Positions 35,549-43,331 are shown, counted from the first letter of the stretch. The stretch: 47,339 nt of DNA from Bradyrhizobium sp. Ec3.3 (GCF_000472925.1 NZ_AXAS01000007.1:1-47339), one strand, 5' to 3'. Notes: generated from the sequence alone by a model not told the origin. A program made the numbers and translations.

Positions 35549-36081
35549 TCAAATTGTAGTCCCGAGCGAAGACCTGGAGCTTCCACCCAATCGATATGGA
35601 GACCTCATCAATCGTCCCGTAACATCGTGTCCAGTGTCGTCCGGAAACTTGGCAGGCGAGTCCATGTGCCTAAGGTCAAGGCCCGAGTAGCGTCTGTTGT
35701 GGCTGGTCGCCAGATGATGAAAATCGTCGATGTCGAGCGACAAAATTTTCTCGTCAGGCTGTGTGTTGGCGGACAGGTGGTGAGGAGCTACCTGCTGATC
35801 GTATTCCATTAGACTGGATGGAATTCCTGCTTGCCTGGCACGCTCCGAGTTTGAGCGAGCAACTCGAGCTTCTCGTTAATGCGTGGTGAGCGGTCACGGC
35901 TCGATGTGTCTTCATCGCCGGTCTCTCCAGATGATTTTAGCGAGCGCTGCAATTCAATACTGGATGGAGGCGGACTTGATCGCGCGGACTTAGGGTGAGC
36001 AGCAAACTCGGTTTCCTGAGTGGGTCCATAGTCCTGGCGGCGCGCGCGCCGTACGTTCAGTCGTGAAATGCAGCCGCCCAT
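35549..36081 (-). pseudogene. Broken YopJ/C55-like type III effector, N-terminal part (MGGCIS start)
   Basis: ATG 36081 has AGGAG about 8 nt upstream and begins MGGCISRLNVRRARRQ. Gly2 with Cys4 is the N-myristoylation/palmitoylation signature found on effectors that attach to the plant plasma membrane. The first frame is about 90 codons (Ser/Pro-rich) and stops at 35809-35811; a second frame starts in the overlap TAATG and runs 86 codons to 35549. That second frame contains KILSLDIDDFHHLATSHNRR followed by YSGLDLRHMDSPAKF. This is reminiscent of the YopJ-family block D...L....N..YP.LNL....SP..F before the catalytic His. The catalytic His/Glu/Cys regions are not in frame, so the gene appears inactivated. 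A degenerate tts-like sequence lies at 36139-36156 (minus). The family call is tentative. Confidence 0.4.
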
Positions 36082-36156
36082 ATGTAGACTCCTGTGACAC
36101 GTATTATCCGACGGCGCCATGAATTTGGCCCCGAAGGCAGCCTTGGAAATCGTGAC

Positions 36157-37123
36157 CTGAAAAGCGTGACTCGAAAATCGCGACTTGGAATCGTGATCCC
36201 TCTGTCTCAATCGCCGCTTTCATATCCGCCAACGGCAGATCCAGCAGATCATCCACCGTTGATTTTGGATCTGGCGGCTTTAGATCCGCCGGCGTGGAGG
36301 GGGCAATCGGACTGGTCTTTGTGCGCGAATGGACAAGATTGCCTCGAAGGGAAGGTTGCGCCTTGCCGAATCTGGCCGAGCGACTGCACGGATTGTTTCA
36401 GGGCCGTGGTGCTGCGAAACAAGCACGAATCGAGCTGGATCCGCACTCGCGGATGTGAAGAGTTGTTGAGCTGCATAGCGCTATATTTGGATGTGAGGAC
36501 GGAGGACGTTTGAGGAGCCCGCGTCCAATCCGTCGGTTGGAAGGATGCCGAACTTTCGGTTGATGTCGAGCTTTGCGTAACTGTTCATTTCACAACACGC
36601 TCACTCAACTGCCTGCAATCCAAAGTTCCTGGCTCTCATGCTGGCAGGGTAACCTTGCGAGAAGCTTACAAGATCGGCAGGTCTCACAATGGATCAACGG
36701 CGACCACGTTCATTTTTTCGAGAAGAACCCGCATGATCTGGACGGCGTATTCTCAATCTCATCTCCAAACCCGCCTTGGGCATAACATTAGTTTGACGTG
36801 GCTTGTCGGAAGAATAGGAGCGTCAAGTCCTCATCGCCACTGACACATCATTGATGGAGCCGCGCGGAGTGGGCTCCACAGGTCGGTGCGTCCAGCTCTA
36901 CGCGGCGATCGCCGAGCAATTCGGCAAGGTCCCCTTGAAAAGGCCGCTCCGGCGCGCTGTCCGCCGCAATCGGGCATCGCCGAGCTAGCCGCGTACTTGA
37001 CTAAGGACTGTGCGAAAACATTGGAGCAGGCGGAGCTCGATCCCATTTTACCGCGGCTTGCGCTCCGAAGCTGAGGGCGGAGCCACGTTTTCGCCTGGCG
37101 AGAGCTACGAACAGATTTTAGTA
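36157..37123. other. Gene-free region upstream of the AbiE module
   Basis: About 970 nt. It contains inverted short repeats built on GGATCT/AGATCC around 36236-36290 and several short frames (for example 36573-36785 on plus) without recognisable products. No supportable gene. Confidence 0.4.
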
Positions 37124-37235
37124 TGTAAGAAATTTGCAGATTTTTTCTTACAAAATGGCCGGTTTGTAAGAAATATGCAATATTTTTCTTACAGCTTGCT
37201 TCCTTGTGTAAGAGTTATGCTGTGTATTTCTTACA
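37124..37235. promoter_or_regulatory. Triple 29-bp palindromic operator of the AbiE operon
   Basis: Three copies of one imperfect palindrome, arms TGTAAGAAAT and TTTCTTACA with a TGCA centre, occupy 37124-37152, 37165-37193 and 37207-37235. Copies 1 and 2 are nearly identical; copy 3 is more diverged on its left arm. Start-to-start spacing is 41 and 42 bp, four turns of the helix, so three dimers would bind on one face. The last copy runs into the AAGGAG ribosome site of the antitoxin gene. AbiEi-type antitoxins are known to repress their operons through inverted repeats. Confidence 0.8.
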
Positions 37236-37246
37236 AGGAGTTCTCC

Positions 37247-37936
37247 ATGGCCAGCATTGCGGACCGCATCTACGATCGAATGACTCAAGATTCCCAGTCC
37301 ACCAAAGTGTGGACTGCACGCGACTTTGCGGACATCGGAACGCGATCGGCTATCGACGTCGCTCTTCACAGGCTTCAGAGCAATAAGCGGATACGTCGCA
37401 TCGATCACGGTCTGTACGACGTTCCCCACACGAACCAACTCACGAAGAAGCTCTCGCCACCCGACTACAAGTCGGTGATCCAGGCTGTCGCACGGCGAGA
37501 TGGCAGCAAGGTCCTAGTCGACGGAATAACCGCCGCCAACAACCTTGGCCTCACCAACGCGGTTCCCTCAAAAGTCGTCGTGTGGACGGACGCTCGGGTC
37601 AAACCGATCAAGCTCGACAGAATGATCATCGAGTTTAAGCAAGTTGCACCGAGCCGCCTCGTGTGGGCCAACCGACCTGCTGCCCAGGTCGTACAGGCTC
37701 TCATTTGGCTGCGAGACGTTCTTTCGTCAGATGGGGACAGGATCACAAAGCGTCTGAAGGCCATCTTGAACAAGGGTGATGCCGGAGACCGCATCCGGAA
37801 GGATCTGCAAGACAACCTTGGCGATCTGCCCGTCTGGTTAGTGCCCGTCGTCAAAGACCTCCTTAAGTCCGACACGATGGAGCCGGACACCGATCCTTCG
37901 CGGCGGTCCACGCATGCCCTGGGAATCCGCTCATGA
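37247..37936 (+). CDS. AbiEi/DUF6088-type antitoxin and autorepressor
   Basis: This 229-residue protein has an N-terminal winged helix (residues about 1-75; WTARDFADIGTRSAIDVALHRLQ is the recognition region and RIDHGLYDVP the wing). A C-terminal antitoxin domain follows, including VDGITAANNLGLTNAVP and VVVWTDARVKPIKLDRMIIE. The domain order and the partner gene fit the type IV AbiE toxin-antitoxin/abortive infection systems, in which the antitoxin counteracts a nucleotidyltransferase toxin and represses the operon. ATG 37247 has AAGGAG 7 nt upstream; longer upstream frames cross the operator. It overlaps the toxin gene by 4 nt (ATGA). Confidence 0.87.
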   Translation: MASIADRIYDRMTQDSQSTKVWTARDFADIGTRSAIDVALHRLQSNKRIRRIDHGLYDVPHTNQLTKKLSPPDYKSVIQAVARRDGSKVLVDGITAANNLGLTNAVPSKVVVWTDARVKPIKLDRMIIEFKQVAPSRLVWANRPAAQVVQALIWLRDVLSSDGDRITKRLKAILNKGDAGDRIRKDLQDNLGDLPVWLVPVVKDLLKSDTMEPDTDPSRRSTHALGIRS

Positions 37937-38991
37937 ACGACATGCCGAAAATCATCCAGGCAAGGACCGAGGACCGACGGGGGTTGTTCCAGCAGACCAG
38001 CCAACGTCTCGGATGCGCACCTGAGAACGTCGAAAAGGACTTCTGGGTCTGCTGGACCCTTGATGTGCTCTACAACAAAGCTCCTATCAAGCCGCGGCTC
38101 CTCTTCAAGGGTGGTACGTCCCTATCCAAGGCATTCGATCTGATACAGCGGTTCTCAGAGGACATCGACATAACCGTGTTCCGCACCGACCTACTGGGTG
38201 AGGACTTTCCCTCTGACGATGAATTGCGTGCGCTGGGGTCCAAGCAACGGAGCCGAAAGCTGGATGAGATCAAAAGGCGCTGCGGCGGCTTCATCAATGG
38301 CGATTTCAAGAGCGCCCTCACGAGCGTGGCCACCAGAGAACTCGAGGAATTGCAGTTCAAAATCGAGCCAGATCCAGACGATCCGGACGGCCAGTCACTG
38401 CTATTCCATTACCCGAGCGCGTTCAGAGATTCTAAGGACGGTTACATACGACGCGTCGTGAAGATCCGAATCGGGAGCGAAGTCGGCGCTCGATCCCCAC
38501 GAAGCAAGGACCATCGCTCCTTATTCTGCAATAGACGCGGAGGGGCTAAATCTTGCAATCCAAAACGTGCTCACGATCAAGCCGCAACGGACATTTGGGA
38601 CAAGATCATCATTCTTCACGGACAGCGGCACTGGTTTCAAAACAGAGATGAACTCTACAAGGACGGGCAGCGGCTCTCGCGTCACTATTACGACGTCTAT
38701 CGGCTCCTCGCTTCAGAACATGGTATGAGTGCGATGGCCGACCTCGAGCTCGCGAAGAGCTGCGCTGATCTCGCTCGTCTTTATTTCGATCGCAAGCCTC
38801 TCGGCCTCGATCTGGCTACTCCCGGGACGTTCGGCATCGCGCCACCCGAGGGCATGCTCGGCCCCTTGAAGGAAGATTACGACAAGATGGCCGGCATGAT
38901 CTTCGGAGAAATCCCACCGTTCGAAGACATCATCGAACGAATCGCAGAAGCGGAAGCGACCTTGAACACTCGACCTAAACCCGGAAACTAA
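37933..38991 (+). CDS. AbiEii-type nucleotidyltransferase toxin with a frame-scrambled segment
   Basis: This 352-residue protein has the AbiEii/DUF1814 nucleotidyltransferase motifs GGTSLSK (60-66) and SEDIDI (75-80), plus the C-terminal block RLSRHYYDVYRLL. Between residues about 179 and 221 the sequence is alien to the family (ARSPRSKDHRSLFCNRRGG). Reading the +1 frame there gives ESGAKSALDPHEARTIAPYS, then LNLAIQNVLTIKPQRTF, the expected family sequence. An extra C at 38466-38467 (ATCCGAA for ATCGAA) enters the wrong frame, and a missing T near 38594-38596 (ATTTGGG for ATTTTGGG) restores it. The toxin is therefore probably inactive, or the two indels are sequencing errors. It is translationally coupled to the antitoxin (ATGA overlap). 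Confidence 0.85.
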   Translation: MNDMPKIIQARTEDRRGLFQQTSQRLGCAPENVEKDFWVCWTLDVLYNKAPIKPRLLFKGGTSLSKAFDLIQRFSEDIDITVFRTDLLGEDFPSDDELRALGSKQRSRKLDEIKRRCGGFINGDFKSALTSVATRELEELQFKIEPDPDDPDGQSLLFHYPSAFRDSKDGYIRRVVKIRIGSEVGARSPRSKDHRSLFCNRRGGAKSCNPKRAHDQAATDIWDKIIILHGQRHWFQNRDELYKDGQRLSRHYYDVYRLLASEHGMSAMADLELAKSCADLARLYFDRKPLGLDLATPGTFGIAPPEGMLGPLKEDYDKMAGMIFGEIPPFEDIIERIAEAEATLNTRPKPGN

Positions 38992-38992
38992 G

Positions 38993-39025
38993 GCGCGATG
39001 AGATCAGGATGAATCATCATCGCGC
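38993..39025 (+). terminator. Rho-independent-like terminator after the AbiE operon
   Basis: GCGCGATGA (38993-39001) pairs perfectly with TCATCGCGC (39017-39025), giving a 9-bp stem with a 15-nt loop, followed by TTT. It begins 1 nt after the toxin stop codon. Confidence 0.65.
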
Positions 39026-39042
39026 TTTAGGTTGTTGTTTGC

Positions 39043-39087
39043 GCATGATCTTTCCGGAAAACCGCTTCGCACTTTTCCGGATCATGC
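39043..39087. repeat. REP-like intergenic palindrome
   Basis: A 45-nt palindromic element with outer arms GCATGATC / GATCATGC, inner TTTCCGGAAAA / TTTTCCGGA and the core ACCGCTTCGCAC. I recognise this type as a highly repeated intergenic palindrome in Bradyrhizobium and relatives. Confidence 0.7.
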
Positions 39088-39179
39088 TTTAGAACGTCGG
39101 ACTCGGCCATCCTGCCGGATCGAACACCGGCCGCCGCCGCCGACGATCAGCACCGGCAAGCCGCGCTCTCCTAGCCAGA

Positions 39180-39211
39180 GCATGATTCGGACAAGTGTGA
39201 AGCGGCGTTCC
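39180..39211 (-). repeat. Second, partial REP-like element in opposite orientation
   Basis: GCATGATTCGGACAAGTGTG followed by AAGCGGCGTTCC corresponds to the reverse complement of the left-to-middle part of the palindrome at 39043-39087, with several mismatches. The matching end is missing, so it is a decayed half copy. Confidence 0.6.
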
Positions 39212-39496
39212 CAGGCGACGCGCGCGGCGCGTTCGTGCGGAAATCATAATAGTCCGAAGTGCGAAGACCACTCCTCCCAATCTCATTTCGCTTTAGGCAT
39301 GCCGATCGCGCTGACAGCCATGCGGGGGCGCAAGGTAAGCACGGCCCTGCGGATGCTCTGAATCGGCGCGAGCCTGCCGATCCTTTCAACGTCATGATCG
39401 CGGGAAGCGGTGTGCGGACTGGCTTTGTGGGTCCTAGCTTTGTGGGCGCGTCCGCCGATGGCGGCCCGGCTTTACTCGCTGCGCTCACCGAGCCTT

Positions 39497-39550
39497 GGGT
39501 CTCGGCCGCTTCGGGTAGCACTCGGGTCTCGGCCCCTTCGGGTAGCAATC
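39497..39550 (+). repeat. 27-bp tandem duplication (two mismatches)
   Basis: Two adjacent copies begin GGGTCTCGGCC and end CTTCGGGTAGCA, differing at two positions. They lie in a gene-free GC-rich region between the AbiE module and a thermonuclease stub. Confidence 0.75.
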
Positions 39551-39804
39551 CCTCGCGTAAGACGTCCTGAGCTCCTCGCCGGGGACACTCGGGAAAGGGG
39601 CCCGCCGGCATGACGAAGTATGCCGGCGTCGCTATCACTGCCCCTGTCCCGGGTGCCTTTTAACCGGTCTCCTCACGGCACTCGGTCCCGCGTGCCGCCT
39701 TCGACGTCGCTATGCTCACGCTCTTGCGGGTGCCATTTTCAATGAGGCGATGCGCCCCTGGCGCACGCCTGGCCCCAGGCGACAGTCACGTCATCGGCCA
39801 CAGA

Positions 39805-39915
39805 ATGACACATCGCGCTTTTGTGACTCTCTTGCTCGCGCTTGCAACTCCTTTCGTTTTCGAGGCGGAGGTCAGCGCAATTCCACGCATCGATGGCAAA
39901 GCCGATCCCAGGTAA
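39805..39915 (+). pseudogene. Thermonuclease (SNase-like) N-terminal stub
   Basis: ATG 39805 opens 36 codons: a signal peptide (MTHRAFVTLLLALATPFVFE) followed by SAIPRIDGKADPR. Exported SNase-type nucleases of rhizobial mobile elements begin with a similar leader and a first strand reading roughly AIPRVVDGDTL. The frame closes at once and the catalytic Asp/Arg/Glu region is absent, so only a remnant remains. The family call rests on a short match. Confidence 0.4.
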
Positions 39916-39966
39916 AAATGCAGCTGGAGTGCTGAGGGCATCTTTCAGTTTTGACCAAGGACGATC

Positions 39967-41826
39967 CTATTGCTCGATCGATCCTTCGGTCGCGCCTCCC
40001 ATTTGGTCTACATGATTGTTCGGCAGCACCCAAAGTCGATCCTGTGTGTGCGTCAGCGGGCCCGCTAACTCGTCAAAGGCCGTCTTCATATTGGCATAGG
40101 CTGCCTGCTTCAACTCGACATCGGCCGGATCCACCGCCGCATAGGCGACCGCCGCCTCGGAATAGTTCGGGTACAGGGGCATTTGACTCTCGTTGGTCCA
40201 GCCTAGACCGAGATATGGGAAGTGATCGGCCGGCAGGGTGACCCGGCTGTCGTCCAGCTTCGCAAGGTAGTCCGCCGCCCAATCGTGGATTGTATAGGCT
40301 TCAAGTTTGTCCATCATCGACCGCCAGCGCTTGATCCGCTCATCGCGCGGCATCTCTGCCGCCTTGGATATCGCGGCTGCGATGTCTTCCGGGCGGTTCG
40401 GATCTATGAGTAGTGCTTCATCCTCATTGAAACCTTCAGCCGCACCGGCAAACTTCGACAAAACCAGAACGCCGGGATCGTCCGGATCTTGTGCGGCAAC
40501 ATATTCTTTTGCCACCAGATTCATGCCGTCGGCCAATGGCGTCACAACACCAACGTCCGCGGCGCGGTAAAGACGGGCGAGTGCAGCCTGGCTGAAGGAT
40601 TCGTTCTTGTAGTGGACCGGTTTCCAATTGTCCGTGCTATGCTCGGCATTGACTTGGTCGATCGCTTTCTCGACATCTTTGCTATACGCCTGATACGCTT
40701 CGATGTCGGCGCGTGAGGGGGGCGCGATCTGCAGGAGCGAGATGCTGCCCGGATTGGCCGTCAAGACGTGGTTGAAGGCTTCGACCCGCTTGTCGATACC
40801 CTTGGTATACTCGAGCCGGTCGACGCCGATCGCAAGCTTGGGGCCCCTGAGCTGCTCCAGCAAAGACGAGATTTTTGCTTCCTCCTCGGCAGGAAGCTCT
40901 GCAAGATGTTCTGTGAACTGCTTCGGATCGATACTGATTGGAAAATTCTGACATCGCGACTGGCCACGCTCCGTGAGCACTACGCCATCCTTGCTCTCCA
41001 GCCCGAGATGTGACTTCAGACAGGCGAGGAAATTGCTCACGTCCCGTTTTGTCTGAAAGCCGATCAGATCGTACTCCAGCATCGATTTCATCAGTTCACG
41101 ATGATTGGGCACTCGTTCGATCATGTCAGGCGTCGGCCATGGCGTATGGAGGAAGAAGCCGGTCGGCCGGTCGACGCCGATTTTATGCAGATCAGCCGCG
41201 AGCGGAATTAAATGATAATCATGCACCCAGAATGCGTCCCGATCCCGCAAGTTAAACGCCACGTGCGCCATATGGTCGTTGATCGCGCGATAGCTTTCGT
41301 AGTCACCTTCCTCGCCCGAGATGCGGTCGGCGAGGGAGTGGAGCACCGGCCACAGCATCGAATTCGAAAAACCTCGGTAATAGCCACGATGGGGCCCTTT
41401 CGGCAGATCGAGCCTGGCCACGTGACCTTCGCCAATCTTCTCGAGTGACAGGGACCGGTCAATCTTATCGCTCTGCTTGTCCGACGAGCCCATCCAGATC
41501 GCGCCGGAACGTTCCACGACGGGCTCGAGGGCCGCGGCAAGCCCCCCGGTCTGGGCTTTAGTGGGGTCGAAGGGCGAAACGCGGTTCGAAATGACGACAA
41601 GCTTCATGTCTGATTGCTGGGCTGTCGCATTGCGGTTGACCTCGGACTGCACCGAGACACCAGGGCCGGCAGGACCTGTATCGCCTTGTGGCTCCCGTCC
41701 CGGTGGTGGCGCGCTCAGCTGCTGGTCGAAGACCGCCTGGTCTATCCGTTCATGTTGCTCAGTGGCGTATAATGTACTATCGGGAACCGACGCTGCTGCG
41801 TTGAGTGTGTCAGAAATTCGGTCCAT
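39967..41826 (-). CDS. otsA: Trehalose-6-phosphate synthase with extra N-terminus; candidate type III effector
   Basis: This 619-residue protein has a complete GT20 core from residue 74 (MKLVVISNRV). It makes trehalose-6-phosphate from UDP-glucose and glucose-6-phosphate. Expected OtsA residues are present: Arg82 in SNRV, YYRGFSNSMLWP, WVHDYHL, GFFLHTPWP, GVDRLEYTKGI (Arg and Lys), and TPLADGMNLVAKEYVA (Asp and Glu). A polar 73-residue N-terminal extension (MDRISDTLNAAASVPDSTLY...) and an ~85-residue C-terminal tail are beyond the usual ~460-residue enzyme. ATG 41826 is chosen; a start 13 codons upstream is less likely. A tts-like box ends 59 nt upstream. Together these suggest TtsI-controlled delivery into host cells, as for Ralstonia RipTPS. 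A plain bacterial osmoprotection enzyme is the alternative. Confidence 0.9.
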   Translation of the reverse strand: MDRISDTLNAAASVPDSTLYATEQHERIDQAVFDQQLSAPPPGREPQGDTGPAGPGVSVQSEVNRNATAQQSDMKLVVISNRVSPFDPTKAQTGGLAAALEPVVERSGAIWMGSSDKQSDKIDRSLSLEKIGEGHVARLDLPKGPHRGYYRGFSNSMLWPVLHSLADRISGEEGDYESYRAINDHMAHVAFNLRDRDAFWVHDYHLIPLAADLHKIGVDRPTGFFLHTPWPTPDMIERVPNHRELMKSMLEYDLIGFQTKRDVSNFLACLKSHLGLESKDGVVLTERGQSRCQNFPISIDPKQFTEHLAELPAEEEAKISSLLEQLRGPKLAIGVDRLEYTKGIDKRVEAFNHVLTANPGSISLLQIAPPSRADIEAYQAYSKDVEKAIDQVNAEHSTDNWKPVHYKNESFSQAALARLYRAADVGVVTPLADGMNLVAKEYVAAQDPDDPGVLVLSKFAGAAEGFNEDEALLIDPNRPEDIAAAISKAAEMPRDERIKRWRSMMDKLEAYTIHDWAADYLAKLDDSRVTLPADHFPYLGLGWTNESQMPLYPNYSEAAVAYAAVDPADVELKQAAYANMKTAFDELAGPLTHTQDRLWVLPNNHVDQMGGATEGSIEQ

Positions 41827-41884
41827 TCCGTATCTCCGTTTTGATACAGCCTCGCAGTTTCTCACTTTGTCAGCTAGCAGGCAT

Positions 41885-41902
41885 AGCTTTCTGGAATCTG
41901 AC
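41885..41902 (-). promoter_or_regulatory. tts-box-like TtsI site upstream of the trehalose-6-phosphate synthase gene
   Basis: On the minus strand, GTCAGATTCCAGAAAGCT keeps the two conserved ends (GTCAG and GAAAGCT) of the tts core, with two to three central mismatches, and is followed by CCTGCTAG near the position of the usual downstream CCTA. It is oriented towards, and 59 nt from, the ATG at 41826. Confidence 0.65.
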
Positions 41903-42196
41903 GAGTGTTAGGGCCACTGCCCCGCATCGTGTCCTTTCGCCACCTTCACGCTTCTTGCTCCACATGTTGATGCCGGTATCGCGCTGAAGCGCCTGCTACG
42001 AGAGCTGATCTCGTCGATCAGCTCCAAAATGAAAGCCGCCGCGCAATTCATGCGTCCGGTCGCGTGTCGATGTCGGTTCAATGCGGATGGTCTTGCGATG
42101 CTCGTCATGATCGCTCCCTGTGGGGTCGCCGCGCGGATAGAGCCGCCCCCCTTGCCTTCTAGAAGGCGATCGAACGGCAAGCGGTACGGGCCGGCA
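41903..42196. other. Intergenic region between trehalose synthase promoter and DUF2493 leader
   Basis: Around 290 nt, no supported gene. This is the second junction between effector region and plasmid-type backbone. Confidence 0.4.
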
Positions 42197-42275
42197 ATGG
42201 CAGCGACACAGCTATTTTCCGCCGGCGCGTTCCGCGCCTTTGCATCGCGAATCAAAATAGCTGTGCCTCTGCCAT
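42197..42275. repeat. Long inverted repeat in the leader of the DUF2493 gene
   Basis: Two 22-nt arms (42197-42218 and 42254-42275) match at 20 of 22 positions, with the inner 12 bp (CACAGCTATTTT / AAAATAGCTGTG) perfect. They are separated by 35 nt of GC-rich sequence. The element is 118 nt upstream of the DUF2493 start. It could be a regulatory stem-loop in the leader or a small palindromic insertion. Confidence 0.75.
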
Positions 42276-42392
42276 CCTCCGCTCTGCTTCGGCCCTCCGC
42301 TTTGCTACGGGTGCTGATCCGTTCCGCTCGCCGTCATGTGATCGCCACGAAGGCCGCGATGGGCGCGGCCGATCCGGCAAAGGACCTCACCC

Positions 42393-43331
42393 ATGACGAC
42401 CGACAACGACGACCCTCAATTCGAGCCTTTTTTTGCTGCGTCCCCGATCGATCACGTTCTCGCCGAACTTCAACTCTTCGGATATCGTCCCTTGGATGAC
42501 GAGCCCGATCCACGGCTGCTCCCCGAAAGCATGGCGATCACCGGCGCCGTCGCCGATATCTTCGATGCGCTCGTCTCGACGTTGAATGACACGCGCCTGG
42601 AACCTGACCTCGAGGACTTGCTCTGGTCGACCGTCAATCTCTTCCATCGCGCAGCGGGCCGCATTGAACACGAGCTCGACGCCAACGAGCAGGCGCAGCA
42701 GAAGAGCCAACGCGAGCAGAACGGCTCGGAGGTACGATCCGTCGAGCTCGAACGACTCATCGCCCAGGGCATTACGCTCATCGAACGCCGCAACGCCATG
42801 GAGCTCTTTCGCGACCAGGCTGCCGAACGCTTCGAAGTCCACACCGGTTCGCCTTGGCGGCCGCGCTCCGGGTCAATCGTCAGCCATCGTACCCTCACCG
42901 CCGCGATGATCGACAGCCGCGATTTTCTCGCTGCCAGGCGTAGGGCCGAAACCGAGGTGTTGTTCCCACCTGGGCCAAAGGTCGCACTCACCGGTGGGCT
43001 CGAATTCAACGACGTTTCGCTCGTCTGGGATCGCCTCGACAAGGTCCACGCAAAACATCCCGATATGGTTCTCCTGCACGGCGGCTCACCGAAAGGCGCC
43101 GAATTGATCGCTGCCAAATGGGCCACCCATCGCAAGGTGCCGCAGATCGCCTTCAAGCCGGACTGGACGAAACATGCGAAGGCCGCACCATTCAAGCGTA
43201 ACGACGCGATGCTCGACATCATGCCGATCGGAGTCATGCACTTTCCGGGCACAGGCATCCAGGACAACCTCGCCGACAAGGCGAAGAAGCTCGGTATCCC
43301 GGTCTGGAAGTTTGGCAAGGACGGCGCGTGA
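42393..43331 (+). CDS. DUF2493 (YAcAr/SLOG-like) protein
   Basis: This 312-residue protein has a helical N-terminal part (about residues 1-190, with a long charged helix around ELDANEQAQQKSQREQNGSE). The C-terminal DUF2493 domain reads KVALTGGLEFNDVSLVWDRL, VLLHGGSPKGAELIAAKWA and PQIAFKPDWTKHAKAAPFKR, where the LHGGSPKGAE loop is the nucleotide-like binding motif. The family is common on rhizobial plasmids and ICEs next to DUF736 and toprim genes; function is unknown, possibly nucleotide or nucleic-acid binding. ATG 42393 is preceded by AAAGGAC. It appears intact and ends in a hairpin covering its stop codon. Confidence 0.87.
   Translation: MTTDNDDPQFEPFFAASPIDHVLAELQLFGYRPLDDEPDPRLLPESMAITGAVADIFDALVSTLNDTRLEPDLEDLLWSTVNLFHRAAGRIEHELDANEQAQQKSQREQNGSEVRSVELERLIAQGITLIERRNAMELFRDQAAERFEVHTGSPWRPRSGSIVSHRTLTAAMIDSRDFLAARRRAETEVLFPPGPKVALTGGLEFNDVSLVWDRLDKVHAKHPDMVLLHGGSPKGAELIAAKWATHRKVPQIAFKPDWTKHAKAAPFKRNDAMLDIMPIGVMHFPGTGIQDNLADKAKKLGIPVWKFGKDGA

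Larger units (their letters stand above)
39088..39804. other. Gene-free GC-rich region with repeats
   Basis: About 700 nt without a supportable gene. Contents are the half REP-like element (39180-39211), the 27-bp tandem duplication (39497-39550), and GC-rich sequence resembling leaders found ahead of plasmid-type genes. Open frames here are compositional. Confidence 0.45.
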
